Source of the DNA: Pempheris klunzingeri
Taxonomy: Eukaryota > Chordata > Actinopteri > Acropomatiformes > Pempheridae
Length of the DNA: 64,000 nucleotides
Direction: 5' to 3'
NCBI RefSeq assembly: GCF_042242105.1
Contig: NC_092029.1
Span: forward strand, 8,991,885-9,055,884
Numbering within the stretch: the first letter of the stretch is position 1; the number at the start of each line of letters is the position of its first letter. Position numbers and translations under genes: made by a program. Positions 1-23,054 of the stretch are shown here, piece by piece. Below the pieces are notes generated by a model. The model had not been told where the DNA came from. It was given only the letters and a program-made list of their open reading frames with translations, and did no database searches.

Positions 1-1317
1 CAGTGGAGTACTCAGTGTCGGTTCCCAGTGACTCCAGCCACGGAGCGGCTCGGACGCGCGAACTGACGGTTCTCCAGTCTGGCTGCGGCAGCTGCCTGCC
101 GCGCGCCGTGCGCCTCACTTTTACGCCAGAATCGCTGGAGAGGCTTTACCAGAGCTACTTCCGCAGACAGAGACAAGAGAACCTGCACGTGTTGGCGATG
201 TTTGCTGCTCTTTTCAACAGCTTCATCATCATCATGTGCGCGGTGGTGTACACCGAGGACAAACTGGCCATGGTGGTGGTGGCGGCTGTGGGGCTGGCCG
301 CGGACATCCTGCTCTACGTGCTGTGCCGGATACACAAGCTGCCCTCATCGCCAGTCTCACGCGGGGCAGTGCCGTACATCCTGTGGCTGATGATCACCGT
401 CCACGTCTTGTGTTACATGGGTCTCAACTACGAGCGTTTCCCCCAAGCGAGCGACTCTGTGGGCTGGCAGGCCTTCTTCAGCTTCTCCAGCTTTCTGACG
501 CTGCCGCTGCACTTGGTGCCCCTGCTGCTGCTCACGGCTCTCTCCTGCGGCGTACACACCCTCGTACTCGGGGTGACTGTTGCTCAAACGCTTGAGGATA
601 ACCTGCAGGGGCCCATGCTGGTGAGACAGGTAAATATGGCTCTCAGTCAAGTGTTAACTTACAGCTGATCTGCAACTTAAAACATGAGAAAGGCCCCAGG
701 TGTCACAGGTGGTCACAGGTGTGGACGGTGATGGGGAGGAGTTGGGGTGTGCAGGGTGCAGGTGTGTTGGACATACTTTCTTTTCTTTTTCACACTTTGT
801 TGTCACACTCATCCAGAGTTTAGTGCCACTAAGTGGAATGCACTCTCAGAGATCATTAAAGTTTGAATTCATGAAATTAGTCACAAGTATTTCAAATTCT
901 ATAGACTGTAATATTAACTGCATTCATTTTGTGCAACCAAATCAATTCAGTGGCATAAGATTTTACTTTTTCATGTCATATAATGAATTTTGTGCCACAA
1001 CACATACAGTTGGTGGCACAAAGTGTGACTCATGATGCCCCAAAGTCAAAAGTAAAGCAAAATGTGAAATGGAGACAAAGAAAAGACACAATTATGGTTT
1101 TACTCCAACCAGCAAAATGAGTCACTGATTATGTGTTTCTTATCCTCAGCTTCCCCATTATATCTATGATCCATCCTAAGAATATGAATTACATTAATTA
1201 TGACACATAATGTACACTTATGCTTTTATTTTGAAAGGCAACCAACCAGAGCTTCCCCTAAAAAGTTGGTGTTAAAAGTCTGTTGCTATTATGACAATAG
1301 TTATAAAAAACTAACCA

Positions 1318-1364
<47 letters not shown>

Positions 1365-1554
1365 TATATTAACACACACCCTCTCTTCCCCTCCACAGCT
1401 TCTAGCCAACATGATGCTCTACTTGTGCTCAGCCGCAGTGGGTGTGATGTCGTACTACATGGCGGACAGGAAGTACAGGACAGCTTTTTTGGAGGCTCGT
1501 CAGTCACTAGAGGTCAAACTCACTCTGGAGGAGCAGAGCACCCAGCAGGTAGGT

Positions 1555-1599
<45 letters not shown>

Positions 1600-2347
1600 A
1601 ACCATAGGTAAACTTTGCTTAATGAGATAATACATTTGCTTATTTGGGAGCAACACACACACACAAATACACTTGTGCTGCCTAATTATATGCTTTGCAC
1701 AGCCGAGGGCTAATAGGTTGATTAGAGATCCTGCTGTTTTCACCAGTGGAGCCACCGTCAGGGACCTGACACAGTACAGTCAGCTTATGCTCTGTGACAG
1801 TTTTTACTTTCACTGTATTTGATTAGCCACTTTATTACTCTTTTTGTTGTTAATTGTCTTAATTGACTTGTATGTAGGCTGTGGTTAGTCTCATGTCTCA
1901 GTCTCAATAATATTAAAGGAACTGTCAGTGCAATCAAATTGTAAATAAAAAGGCAAAGATACGCTCTTTCAAAGCCTTTTTATGATACTGTATTTCTGAA
2001 GTCAAAGATAATGTAACGTCTACTGTCTCCAACCCTGATTCTAATTATTTAATTCTTCTATTTGATCCTCTCTTACTTTCTGCACGTTCACCTCATGATT
2101 CTGACTGTCCAATTAGTGGTAAAAAAGAGAGCAGACCTGTGAGAGATGTTTAAAGCAGGGTGGGAAAGTGAGTCGAGGTGATATGTAAACTGGGGGGAGT
2201 GCAGAAACAGAAACAAACAGAGAAGGAAAGTGGAATTCCCAAAGTGACTTTTCAGAGAGGGGTTTGGTAGGTGACAGGTAAAGTCAACCAACCAGAACAC
2301 ATCCGAATAGTTGTCAGGCTATCTTGAGACTGCTTCAGTCATGCTAT

Positions 2348-2388
<41 letters not shown>

Positions 2389-5300
2389 CTCACATAGGGA
2401 CAATTTATCCTTTCTTTTTTTTAACGTCTGTCATTACTGAATATGACAAAATCTGCTTTCCTTCAACCGTCTCCATGCAGGAGGAACTATTACTGTCCAT
2501 CCTGCCCAAACACATCGCCGACGAGATGCTGCAGGGCATGAAGAACCAGGCCAATCAGCAGGAGGTCCAGCAGCAGCAGTTCAACACCATGTACATGTAC
2601 CGCCATGAAAACGTCAGGTCAGGGTCACAAAATCAACCTTTTTTTTTTTAGTTTTCAAGGCTCTTAAGAGTCACAATGATCAGCTTTTACAGCTTGTTAA
2701 TCGTTACTTTGGCATTCACTTGTGTTCCAGTATCCTGTTTGCTGACATAGTGGGCTTCACCCAGCTGTCCTCCGCCTGTAGTGCCCAGGAGCTCGTAAAG
2801 CTGCTTAATGAACTGTTTGCCCGCTTCGATAAACTGGCAGCAGTGAGTGTCTGTTTCCCCTCTTTCTAATGAATGCATTTTTTCAGTTCATGTGCTCATC
2901 TCTCTTCCTCAAATAAAACTAAATGGCTCAAACCAGTAGGAGTACTAATAATGTTTTATACGGCTGATATGTCATTTACTGTGTTTTTTTCTTTCAAGAT
3001 ATTGCCAACGTTTTGCTTTGCTACAGTTTATTTGAATATGCACAGCTTCTCATGCTCTGGCCTCATCCTGCAGAAATATCACCAACTGAGGATAAAAATC
3101 CTCGGAGACTGTTACTATTGCATCTGTGGTCTTCCTGACTTCAGAGAGGACCACGCCGCCTGCTCCATAATGATGGGTCTAGCGATGGTGGACGCTATCT
3201 CGTAAGTACTGATTACACTTTCACTGTCTCAAAAATGTATTTGATGAATATGGCAGAAGCCGAGGACGGACACGAAAGACAACGTAGGCTAAGAAAAGAG
3301 GGCTTTTCAAAGACTTCAAAGATACAACAGAGGTTCTCCGCCTTCCCTCTTGCTCCAGGTACGTGCGAGAGAAGACTAAAACCGAAGTGGACATGCGTGT
3401 GGGCGTTCACACTGGCACCGTGCTGGGTGGAGTACTCGGGCAGAAGAGGTGGCAGTTTGATGTTTGGTCCACAGATGTAACTGTAGCCAATAAGATGGAA
3501 TCTGGAGGGATTCCCGGGTAAGACAACAGTACTTTATTTCACTGTTAAGCCATCAAATTCTGTCATACATTTTATATCAAAAGGTTTGTGTGCTACGCAG
3601 GAAAGTGCACATTTCCCAGAGCACCAAGGACAGTCTGCACGGGGAATTTGAACTGGAGCCGGGGGACGGTGGAGAGCGGTGCGAATACCTACTGGAGAAA
3701 GGCATAGAGACTTACTTGGTCTTGGTGCCTAAACAGGTGGCAAATGGGCTCAATGGAAATGTGAGTGATTCATACTTTTCAAACACTCCTGTTTTTATAG
3801 AGAATTTGACTTATATCAAATTAATAGATGTTTTTCCTGTTTCTCCTCCTTCAGAAACCAGGCACATTGTCCAACAGAAATTCAAACCAGTTGATCAACA
3901 CTACAGCATCCAATGGGAACACAGCCTCACCCCAGTCCACGCCCACTGAGTCTAAACACGAGGTTAATTATGATCTTTGTGAATTATGTCTTAAGTCACA
4001 CACCAACACAAATAAACTAATTGATCGACTATTGTGTAAAATTATTGCTTTTGTCAATGGAGTCTGGTGACTTTGAACCGAGCGACATAACTGCCGTTTG
4101 TGGCTAAACAAAAAGGATCCAACAGGTCTTTCTCCATAGAGATGCTTTATGTAATGTTGTCGGACACTTTGAATAACAACTTAAGTCTGTCGACAGCAAA
4201 AGCAATCGCTTTGAAAGAGACATGTACTTTGATCTGGCATAAAAGGATTACATTACAGCCGTTATAATGGGCCGTGCTGCTGGCACTCACAATCTACTGG
4301 ACTACTTCCAAAAGTCCTTTAGACCCCAAAATATATAAAAATAGGGCCCATGTTTAAAAATACTAGAGTTATCCTTAAAATTGCCAAAAAGTGCACTTTA
4401 TAATCTTACCTATTCTATCTCTCTTGCTGACAACCTCAGAGGAATAAGGTGGTTGAGGAACAAGTGATCAACAAACGACTGCAGCAGGAGCTGCTGGAGA
4501 GAGAAACTCAGCAAATGTAAGAACACCGTCGGTAATAACCGACCACCTCAAAGGTTTTTTTCACCCCTGCTTTCAGCTTGTCTACTCTCAAGCCCTTATT
4601 AAAGTTTTTTTTCTCCTATTGCCATATCTGTCCATATTCCTCAAAGAATGAAGGATCATCAGATCAACAACATGTCATTGCGTTTTGTGGACGGGAAGTT
4701 GGAGGAGCACTACTCCTCAGAGAAGGAGAAGCGAAGCGGAGCGGCCTTCTGCTGCTGCATCATAGTGCTCTTCTTCATTACAGCAATGGAGGTGTTCATA
4801 GACCCACTGTGAGTTCAATTTTTCTTTCCGTGTCTTAAAAAATGCATTAAATACTAACTTGATTTGAAAACCAAATGCATGCAGACTTTGAAATGCTCGC
4901 TGGACATCTGTGGATTCATATATGAACCAGCAGTGACTTAAAAAAGTCGGACCAAGAAATTGACTGAAGGCGTATCTGCTTGTTCTAGGCTGGCTGTGAA
5001 CTATGTGACTCTTGCAATAGGAGAGGCGTTGCTGCTTATCCTTGCAGTGTGCTCACTGGCCGCCATCTTCCCCAGGGTGAGAAAACAATATTGGTAAACA
5101 CGGTTGTGGTGATGAGAAACACAATTTATTGATCTTAGTATTAGTGAAACAAAATTGATGGCATCTTTATGAAATATGTTGGAATAGTACATTGAGTTTT
5201 TCTGGGGGGTAACAGCATTGATGTTTGTTTGTCACAGATGTTCTCCAAGAGGTTGGTGTCTTTTTCAATGTGGATTGATCGCACGCGGTGGGCGAGAAAC

Positions 5301-8010
5301 ACATGGGCCATGGCAGCCATATTTGTTCTGACCATGGCTGTGATCGCTGACATGGTACGACTGCGAAACACTAATGTTTTCTCTCACAGCTTATGTAATT
5401 AGCATGTGACACAAAAGCAAAGTACACCCAACCCTAGAGTGCGTGTGTGTGTGTGTGTGTGTTTCCATTTGTGTGTTTGCACTTTGTCCTCATCAAACTA
5501 TCACTGCCTTTTATGTGTCTGACTACCTGTTCCCAGTGGGTTCCATTAGTTGTCTGTCTCACTGCCTGCTGGCTCATTTGTCACTCCCCCACGGGAGCAG
5601 CCTGCTACACACACTGCTGCCTTCAACGTCTGACAGGACCACAGGATGCTGAAGTGAACATTCATGTGTTTCTTTTCTGTCTTAGCTGTCATGTAGAGGT
5701 GACAGTCACGCTTGGACAAAAACGCTTGGAGAAAAATGAACATGTAGCTAAATAATAACCAATATGACCCAACTCTATTCCGTAAATGTAAAATTTTAAG
5801 TGCCAGCAGATATTATATTCTGAATGTGACTCAGATTCGTGTTTAACAGTTGAATGCAATGAGTTGAACTCACAAATCATGTCCTAGTTATTAATACTGG
5901 GCTTCATCACAGGTGAAAAGTACTCATGCAGCTCTTCTCTGATGTTGCAGCTGAGCTGTGTGCCACCGTCCCTTCGAGTCTTCAACAGCTCCTCTGGCCC
6001 TGTGTTGGAGTCGCTCGGTGACCGAGGCTGCGCAGAGAATCCAAAGCACTACAGCTTCATGGCTGTGATGTCGCTCATCGCCACCGCCATGTTGGTACAG
6101 GTCAGCCACCTGATTAAACTGGGACTCATGGTGCTGGTCGTCACAGCAACTGGAGCTGTTAATATCTACAGCTGGCGGGACATATATGACCTGTATGACT
6201 ATATACAGTTTGCCCCACACAGGTGAGAAGTGGGTAAAAGAGATCGACGAACAGTTTGTTTTTTAATGTAGTTTTAGTGAACATAAATGAATAAATAGAG
6301 AAATATGTTGCTTTGCTGGTATGTTATTGCTTTATAACAATACAGTCATGAGTCCATAACTTATATAACCATCACTGATATTACCAATGTATTATTATTT
6401 ATTCTGCCTCTATCTTTGTGCTTCCAGAACATCCATAGTGCCATCCAAGTACCTCATGACCATGATGATTATTGTCATGATGATTAGCTTCTACTATTTT
6501 GCTCGCCATGTGAGTCACTTTCACCCACGCTGTATCACACTTTACTGACCCACAGCACGTCTGCTACAGCTTTGAAAGTCATCACCTACTGAGGGAAGCT
6601 TCCTCTAACACGGCATATCACATTTCTACAATGGTGGTGTTTTTTTCTCCAAATAACTTACTTACTTAAGACTAAGAGTAATATTCACTCCCTCTCTGTG
6701 TGTGTGTGTAGTTGGAGCTTCAGTCCAGGAAGTTGTTCCTGTGGAAGATTGGTGTGCACGACCAGAAGGAGAAAGTGTTTGAGATGAGACGCTGGAACGA
6801 AGCCCTGGTCACCAACATGCTGCCGGAGCATGTGGCTAAACACTTCCTGGGCACTAAGAAGAGGGATGAGGTACGTATGAACATGTGCTAAGTTGTTGTA
6901 TCCTTTAGATATGTGGTTGTTTGGAGGCAGGGAGCACAGAAAGAGAGTGAGGAAAGTTAAACATCATGACGCTATTTAAAAGCCATTTCAGCTCACATTC
7001 TCATCAAATGCAAAAAAATCAACTGGTTAAAGGGGACTTAATATACCTTTATTAATTGCATCATTAAAGCACCATATGTGACACCTGTGCCTCATTACAA
7101 TGCAATTTAACTGCCATCTTGTGGTCTATTGTGTAATTACATATTAGAGTTGTCTGGTGTGTTCTAATAGTCATAATGAGCTTTTTGATAGAAAAACCTC
7201 ATCAAAGAAACAAAAATAGCAAAGTCAGGTTGTTTATCATTTGCAGGAGCTGTACAGCCAGTCTTACAGTGAAATAGGCGTGATGTTTGCCTCCATCCCC
7301 AACTTTTCTGATTTCTACACCGAGGAGAGCATCAACAACGGAGGCCTCGAGTGCCTGAGGATTCTCAATGAGATAATCTCCGACTTTGACAGCGTGAGTC
7401 CCAGCCGTGTTTGTACATCTGGATGTGTATATTGAAAACCAACTCTCATGTGACACAAAATGGGAATAAAAATTTGTTCCGGTGAAGAGTGGGAATAGAT
7501 AGAGCTTTATAAATAGGCTCCACCTGTCATATGTATATTTCAGTTTTCTAAATGTATTGGTATTGTAATTACTGAAGGGATCTTTTTAATACTCATTTTT
7601 TTTCTAAAAAAAAAAAACTATTTGAACTCACTGATTTCTACTCTCTCCACCAGTTATTAGACAGGGACGACTTCCGCTGCATCACTAAGATCAAGACGAT
7701 AGGAAGCACTTACATGGCGGCCTCAGGACTCACTCCAGAGAGCAACACAAACGGATACAGCAACCGCAAGGTGTGACACACCTGTATAACAACATATACA
7801 TGTCTCATGTTTAACTGGTGCTGCATATGGTGATGATAGTTGGTGTGAAAGTTGTCCTGTTGTTCCACAGCCAGAGGACCAGTCACTGATTGAGCGCTGG
7901 CAGCACCTCGCAGACTTGGCAGACTTTGCCTTGGCTATGAAAGTCACCCTGAACAACTTAAACAAACAGTCCTTCAACAACTTCATGCTCCGAATCGGTC
8001 AGTGTGTGTG

Positions 8011-8080
<70 letters not shown>

Positions 8081-8593
8081 CCTGTAAATCTGTGTGGACA
8101 TTTGTGAGCGTGTATGTTCATGTTTCCATGTTGATTCCCTTCAGGTCTGAACAAAGGGGGAGTTTTGGCTGGAGTGATTGGAGCTCGTAAACCTCACTAC
8201 GACATCTGGGGGAACACAGTGAATGTAGCCAGCAGAATGGAGTCCACCGGAGTGATGGGAAACATCCAGGTAGCACAAACACAAAAGCAGACACACAACA
8301 CACTTGAATTTCTCCTGTTGTTACTCTCCATTTCTTATTTTAAGCTCACTTTAAACAACTTTCTGACTTTGCCCATCTCCTTTAAACGCTATTATCTGCT
8401 CTGCCCTCAGGTGGTGGAGGACTGCTACGACATCCTGAAGGAGTACGGCTTCCGCTTTATCCGAAGAGGGCCCATATTTGTCAAAGGGAAAGGGGAGCTG
8501 CTAACCTTCTTCATGAAAGGAAAAGACAAACCCTGTAACAATGGTGGTCCAGTGACCACTGCCCTTCCACACCAAGTTGGGGACCTTTCTTGA
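1..8593 (+). CDS. adcy3: Adenylate cyclase type 3 (5'-partial, 20 coding exons)
   Basis: Membrane adenylate cyclase making cAMP from ATP. Coding exons: 1-629 (frame from 3), 1399-1548, 2481-2617, 2731-2842, 3074-3201, 3359-3517, 3601-3760, 3855-3962, 4440-4516, 4647-4808, 4989-5076, 5238-5354, 5951-6222, 6428-6509, 6712-6870, 7247-7393, 7654-7770, 7871-7997, 8145-8269, 8411-8593. All junctions are GT/AG and phases join into about 1078 codons. The start codon lies left of the window; by recall of human ADCY3 (1144 aa) about 18 residues are missing. Visible in order: first transmembrane cluster (residues about 55-235), C1a cyclase domain (about 259-490) with metal-binding aspartates in FADIVGF and LGDCYYC, short C1b linker, second membrane cluster with an NSS glycosylation site in a loop, then C2a (about 846-1060) with [15 protein letters not shown] and [11 protein letters not shown]. 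Type 3 is indicated by near-identity of [17 protein letters not shown] and the C-terminal LPHQV region. The C1b linker and the last extracellular loop are shorter than in human. The teleost a/b copy is not resolved. Confidence 0.97.
1321..1361. repeat. (CA)n microsatellite, adcy3 intron 1
   Basis: About 20 CA units, 38 bases upstream of adcy3 exon 2. Confidence 0.95.
1558..1594. repeat. (CA)n microsatellite, adcy3 intron 2
   Basis: About 18 CA units starting 10 bases after the adcy3 exon 2 donor site. Confidence 0.95.
2349..2386. repeat. (CA)n microsatellite, adcy3 intron 2
   Basis: About 18 CA units, 95 bases upstream of adcy3 exon 3. Confidence 0.95.
5440..5461. repeat. Short (GT)n tract, adcy3 intron 12
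   Basis: GT dinucleotide run of about 10 units. Confidence 0.85.
8002..8077. repeat. (GT)n microsatellite, adcy3 intron 18
   Basis: GT run of about 35 units with one interruption, beginning within 5 bases of the exon 18 donor site at 7998. Confidence 0.95.
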
Positions 8594-8879
8594 CTATGTT
8601 CACATGGTGAATTAACCATGAACACGAGAGTACGCATGTGCAGAATGTCCATTCAGCTCAGTTTCTATCAAGCACACAGGTTATCTACCTAGATCTTTTT
8701 CATATGCTCTGTAGCAATGTAAGGCATATGGAAGTAGACCAAAACAACAAAATAACACTATCACAATCATTACAAGTGTCAGACATGAATTACTTTCTTT
8801 TGTTGTTTTACCTTGGACTCAGTTTTTTTTTTTATTATTTAAATAACGCAGCCTATTCACACTGTATTTATACTGTGTT

Positions 8880-8885
8880 AATAAA
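8880..8885 (+). terminator. adcy3: adcy3 polyadenylation signal
   Basis: AATAAA lies 287 bases after the adcy3 stop codon and is followed within 20 bases by a T-rich stretch (8901-8932) that can serve as the downstream element. It would give a short 3' UTR of about 310 bases. No other canonical hexamer was seen between the stop codon and this site. Confidence 0.7.
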
Positions 8886-8909
8886 ACATGTTTGAGCTAA
8901 ATTTTTTAT

Positions 8910-10380
8910 TTATTTTTTTTATTTGATTATTTGGATCTTGAGATGAGAAGGTGTGAGTTGTTGCTCAGTTGGTCCAACATGCTATTGTGCTTGAACTGGA
9001 TTCTACTCAAGTCATCTGCACAATATACACATGCAGTTTTTGTGGTTTGATTAGATAATTGACTCAATATTGGGTTTAAGCGCTCTGCACACCCACACAA
9101 TCATTCTGGCTGATTAGACTTGTGCTCAGGGTGAAAGTGATTAGTGCTAAATGATCACCAAAATATGAGCTAATAGAAATGGGGATTTGTCCCATATTAG
9201 CTATCACTGCAGCACAGTCTGTTCATGACCTTACAGTCTACAGAATAATTATAATCAGACAAAATGAGTAAAACTACCTGTGGAGGTGGAACAGGGCTGT
9301 GTTCCTGCCTTTTAGCTGCATCCAGGAGGCTCCAGAGTGCACGAGCATGCCTTGGTGTCTGACGGTGATACAGATGCTGTCATGGTAACCATGGTGACTC
9401 CTGTGGCTCAGAGACGCTCTCCCAGCTGGATGCCGCGATGCAATCTGTGGATCCTATTCAGGATGGAGAGCTCCGTCTACTACTGCCACTGACACAGAGA
9501 ACTAGAGTTAATTCAACTCACATGTTGATCAACACTGTACTGGGTGCATTCATTTTTCATTCATTCATTTAGTCTAATTGGTAATTAGGGCTGATTCGTG
9601 ATCTAATTATAATACAATGGATGTTTCTCTGGCCATTTTCTACTTGTTTATCCATTCACTGATTGATCAATACATTCATTTACACATATGGTGACAAAAA
9701 AAAACCTTGATCAAGATCGAGGCTGGCTCACTAAAATGTCTCACTAGGACATTTAACTAAGCCATCAATAATGTTATTTGTTACCTTTGATTTTAATGCG
9801 CTGTTAGTGTGTCTTTCTATACTAACAATTAGCCAAATGAAAATGATCAAATATAGTAATAAAATTATACTAATAATGATGATGATGACAATAATGATGC
9901 AGATTTACAAACGTCTGCAATAAATATATAGAATAAGATGGTATATACCAATGTGGTATTTTTTATGTGCCTTTTATGGTTATGACAACTTTAAAGGAGG
10001 CATTTGAAGGAGACATATTTTCCAGAATATAATAACCACCCTTACTCTTTCTGATAGAACTACCTGTTGTTACTTTTATTTTTCTGTAATCGTGTCTCTA
10101 ATTTTTTCCATTTAGTGGTCAAGTCAGATTTTTACCCCAAATCAAAAACCTCTAGAAGATAATTAATTTGGGGGTGATTAATTGAGATGTGACTGGTTTA
10201 GTTAGTAATGTAAAGGCTGGACACCTGTCAATATGAAGCTCACACATTATGCTAATCTAATTTCCGGATAGATTAAAGTCAAGCCTCTGGAGGCATTAAA
10301 ATGAATTTTAATGCGATGTGTTATTGTTGTCAGTTAATTATTATGCTAACTAGGTTCTCATGCGCCACCCATGGATTATA
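8910..10380. other. adcy3-wdr26 intergenic region
   Basis: AT-rich spacer between the adcy3 polyA site and the wdr26 promoter. I see no open reading frame with coding character and no RNA gene. It contains one copy of a dispersed repeat (9455-9540, listed separately) and short ATT/CATT-rich runs such as 9551-9570. Confidence 0.6.
9455..9540 (+). repeat. Dispersed repeat, copy 1 (partner at 42350-42517)
   Basis: The stretch with TTCAGGATGGAGAGCTCC, CTACTACTG, GACACAGAGA, and later TGTTGATCAACACTGTAC recurs in the same order and orientation at 42350-42517 with scattered substitutions and an extra internal segment. That is the signature of two copies of one interspersed element. The family is not identified. 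Confidence 0.6.
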
Positions 10381-10384
10381 ATTC

Positions 10385-10845
10385 TACCCGGAAGCCTGGT
10401 AGTGTAGGAATTTCCGGTTACGTCAGGGCGTCCGGACTCCATTAGAGCTGCAGCTGTTTGAGAGAAACAACAACAAAAACGGGCGAACTGACAGCGCCTT
10501 CATAGTGACAGTCCGCTCTGAGCCCGACAACGAGGCCTCAATCCTGGAAGCTTAACTTTCATTTCCCACCCGGAGCTCCGCCGGCTTCTAACCACGGCCG
10601 CTCTCGGTGAGGAAACTCTGGCCTCCGCTTCCTCCTCCTCCGACTCGGACACCGGCGGAGCGTCGCCGCCCCCGCGGAAGAAGCACCGAGCCTCGGCGGC
10701 GGAGGGAGCAGGAGAGCCCGGGGCTTCAGCAGTTGTAACAGGCCTCTCCGGAGTTGTCCTAGGACTTGCTACACACTCTCCACACTCGCAAGCCACCTCT
10801 GCCATCCACTTCAACCGAAGTATAGTCAACAACCTCAGCAGCAGC
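10385..10845 (+). promoter_or_regulatory. wdr26: wdr26 CpG-rich promoter and 5' UTR
   Basis: The base composition changes sharply from AT-rich intergenic DNA to GC- and CpG-rich sequence that continues into the first coding exon. ETS-type cores occur at 10388-10394 (CCGGAAG) and inverted at 10411-10417 (TTTCCGG), directly followed by a CRE-like TTACGTCA at 10418-10425. No TATA box is evident. This is the usual build of a ubiquitously active CpG-island promoter. The transcription start is not determined. Confidence 0.6.
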
Positions 10846-21829
<10,984 letters not shown>

Positions 21830-21884
21830 TGGTCACTTATGGACCAGATGACGTCTCTCTTTTACAACAATCCAAGAATCCCAC

Positions 21885-21890
21885 AATAAA
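21885..21890 (+). terminator. wdr26: wdr26 proximal polyA signal candidate
   Basis: AATAAA 56 bases after the stop codon. If used it would give an unusually short 3' UTR, so it may be a minor site. Confidence 0.35.
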
Positions 21891-22996
21891 ACAAAATCAA
21901 AACGGGCGAATAACATCTAACACCGACCTAAAAGGAAGTCAAGAATAACAAACAAAAGCCACCAAGACAAAAGAGAAAACAAAAGTGAGAAAAATTTGTC
22001 TCCTGACTGGCCAAGACACAATGGTGGAGGCGATGACGGACACTCTGAAAATTCAGGTCCTCATCCAAAACCTGATCCTGACCTAGAGGAAGACCAGTCG
22101 ATGCCCAGCGGGATACGACCGCCATACACTGGTGAGCTGTAATGGCCGTTCTCCTCCTCCTCCTCCTTCAACTGACCCTTCTTCCCCCACCTTGCTGCAT
22201 GGCCACCAGCCATGCCAGGTCCTCGCAGAGTTTCCCAGGAAACCCACGTCCACCTAGAGGTCGGAGCACATCAAGTCCCCGTGATGCCTCCAGACAGACG
22301 CCGCAGACCAGCCGTCTACTCATTGGACTACATCTGTCTGCCTGTTTGTCTCTCACATTACCTGTATAATGTCTCCATGGACATGGGTGGGGTGTTGTTC
22401 GGGGTGGATGGTGCATAGGGGGATATAGCAACTCTTCTGTATGTATGTTTTCCTCTACCCCACTCTCTTGCTATATTCTTTGCATCCGACCTGTTGGACA
22501 AAGACTGAAAATCCACCATAAAAACACTGACCGACCAGCTGACAAAGAACACAAAAAAAAGGCTATGCTCAATGTTGGAATTTTTTTATGATAGGTCATA
22601 GCGTAATTCTCATTTAAGAGGTGAATCTTAGCTCAAGTAGTGCCCGTGGAAAGCTTTAGCTTGAAGAGTCCACTTTCTGTTTCTCGACATTAGGAAGACA
22701 AACTTTTTATTCCTTAATTTAACTTCTAACAAGGACAGTCGCAGTGATTTTTTTCCGACTGACAGCCCCCAGGCCCCTCTGTTGAGCTAGCTACCGCACA
22801 ACTCCATTACATCTGCCTAAGTGGAGGACAGAGGGATTCACAGGTCACATATCAGCGGTGAGGGGGTCAGACGTTGTTGGTGAGGTGGGGTTTCCCCTGT
22901 CAGGACACATACTATGACCTTACTCGAAAGACGTGCTGTCAGACGTGAAAGAGTTCAAGTGCAACTTGGATTCCACACCGGCGACTGCTGTCCCTC

Positions 22997-23000
<4 letters not shown>

Positions 23001-23053
<53 letters not shown>

Positions 23054-23054
23054 A
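23001..23054. repeat. (GT)n microsatellite in wdr26 3' UTR
   Basis: GT run of about 26 units with one TTTGTG interruption. Confidence 0.95.

Noticed and set aside
1200..1611. Open frames rich in His-Thr repeats
   Set aside because: Translation of the CA microsatellites; no homology or codon character, and they overlap the real adcy3 exon 2 in another frame.
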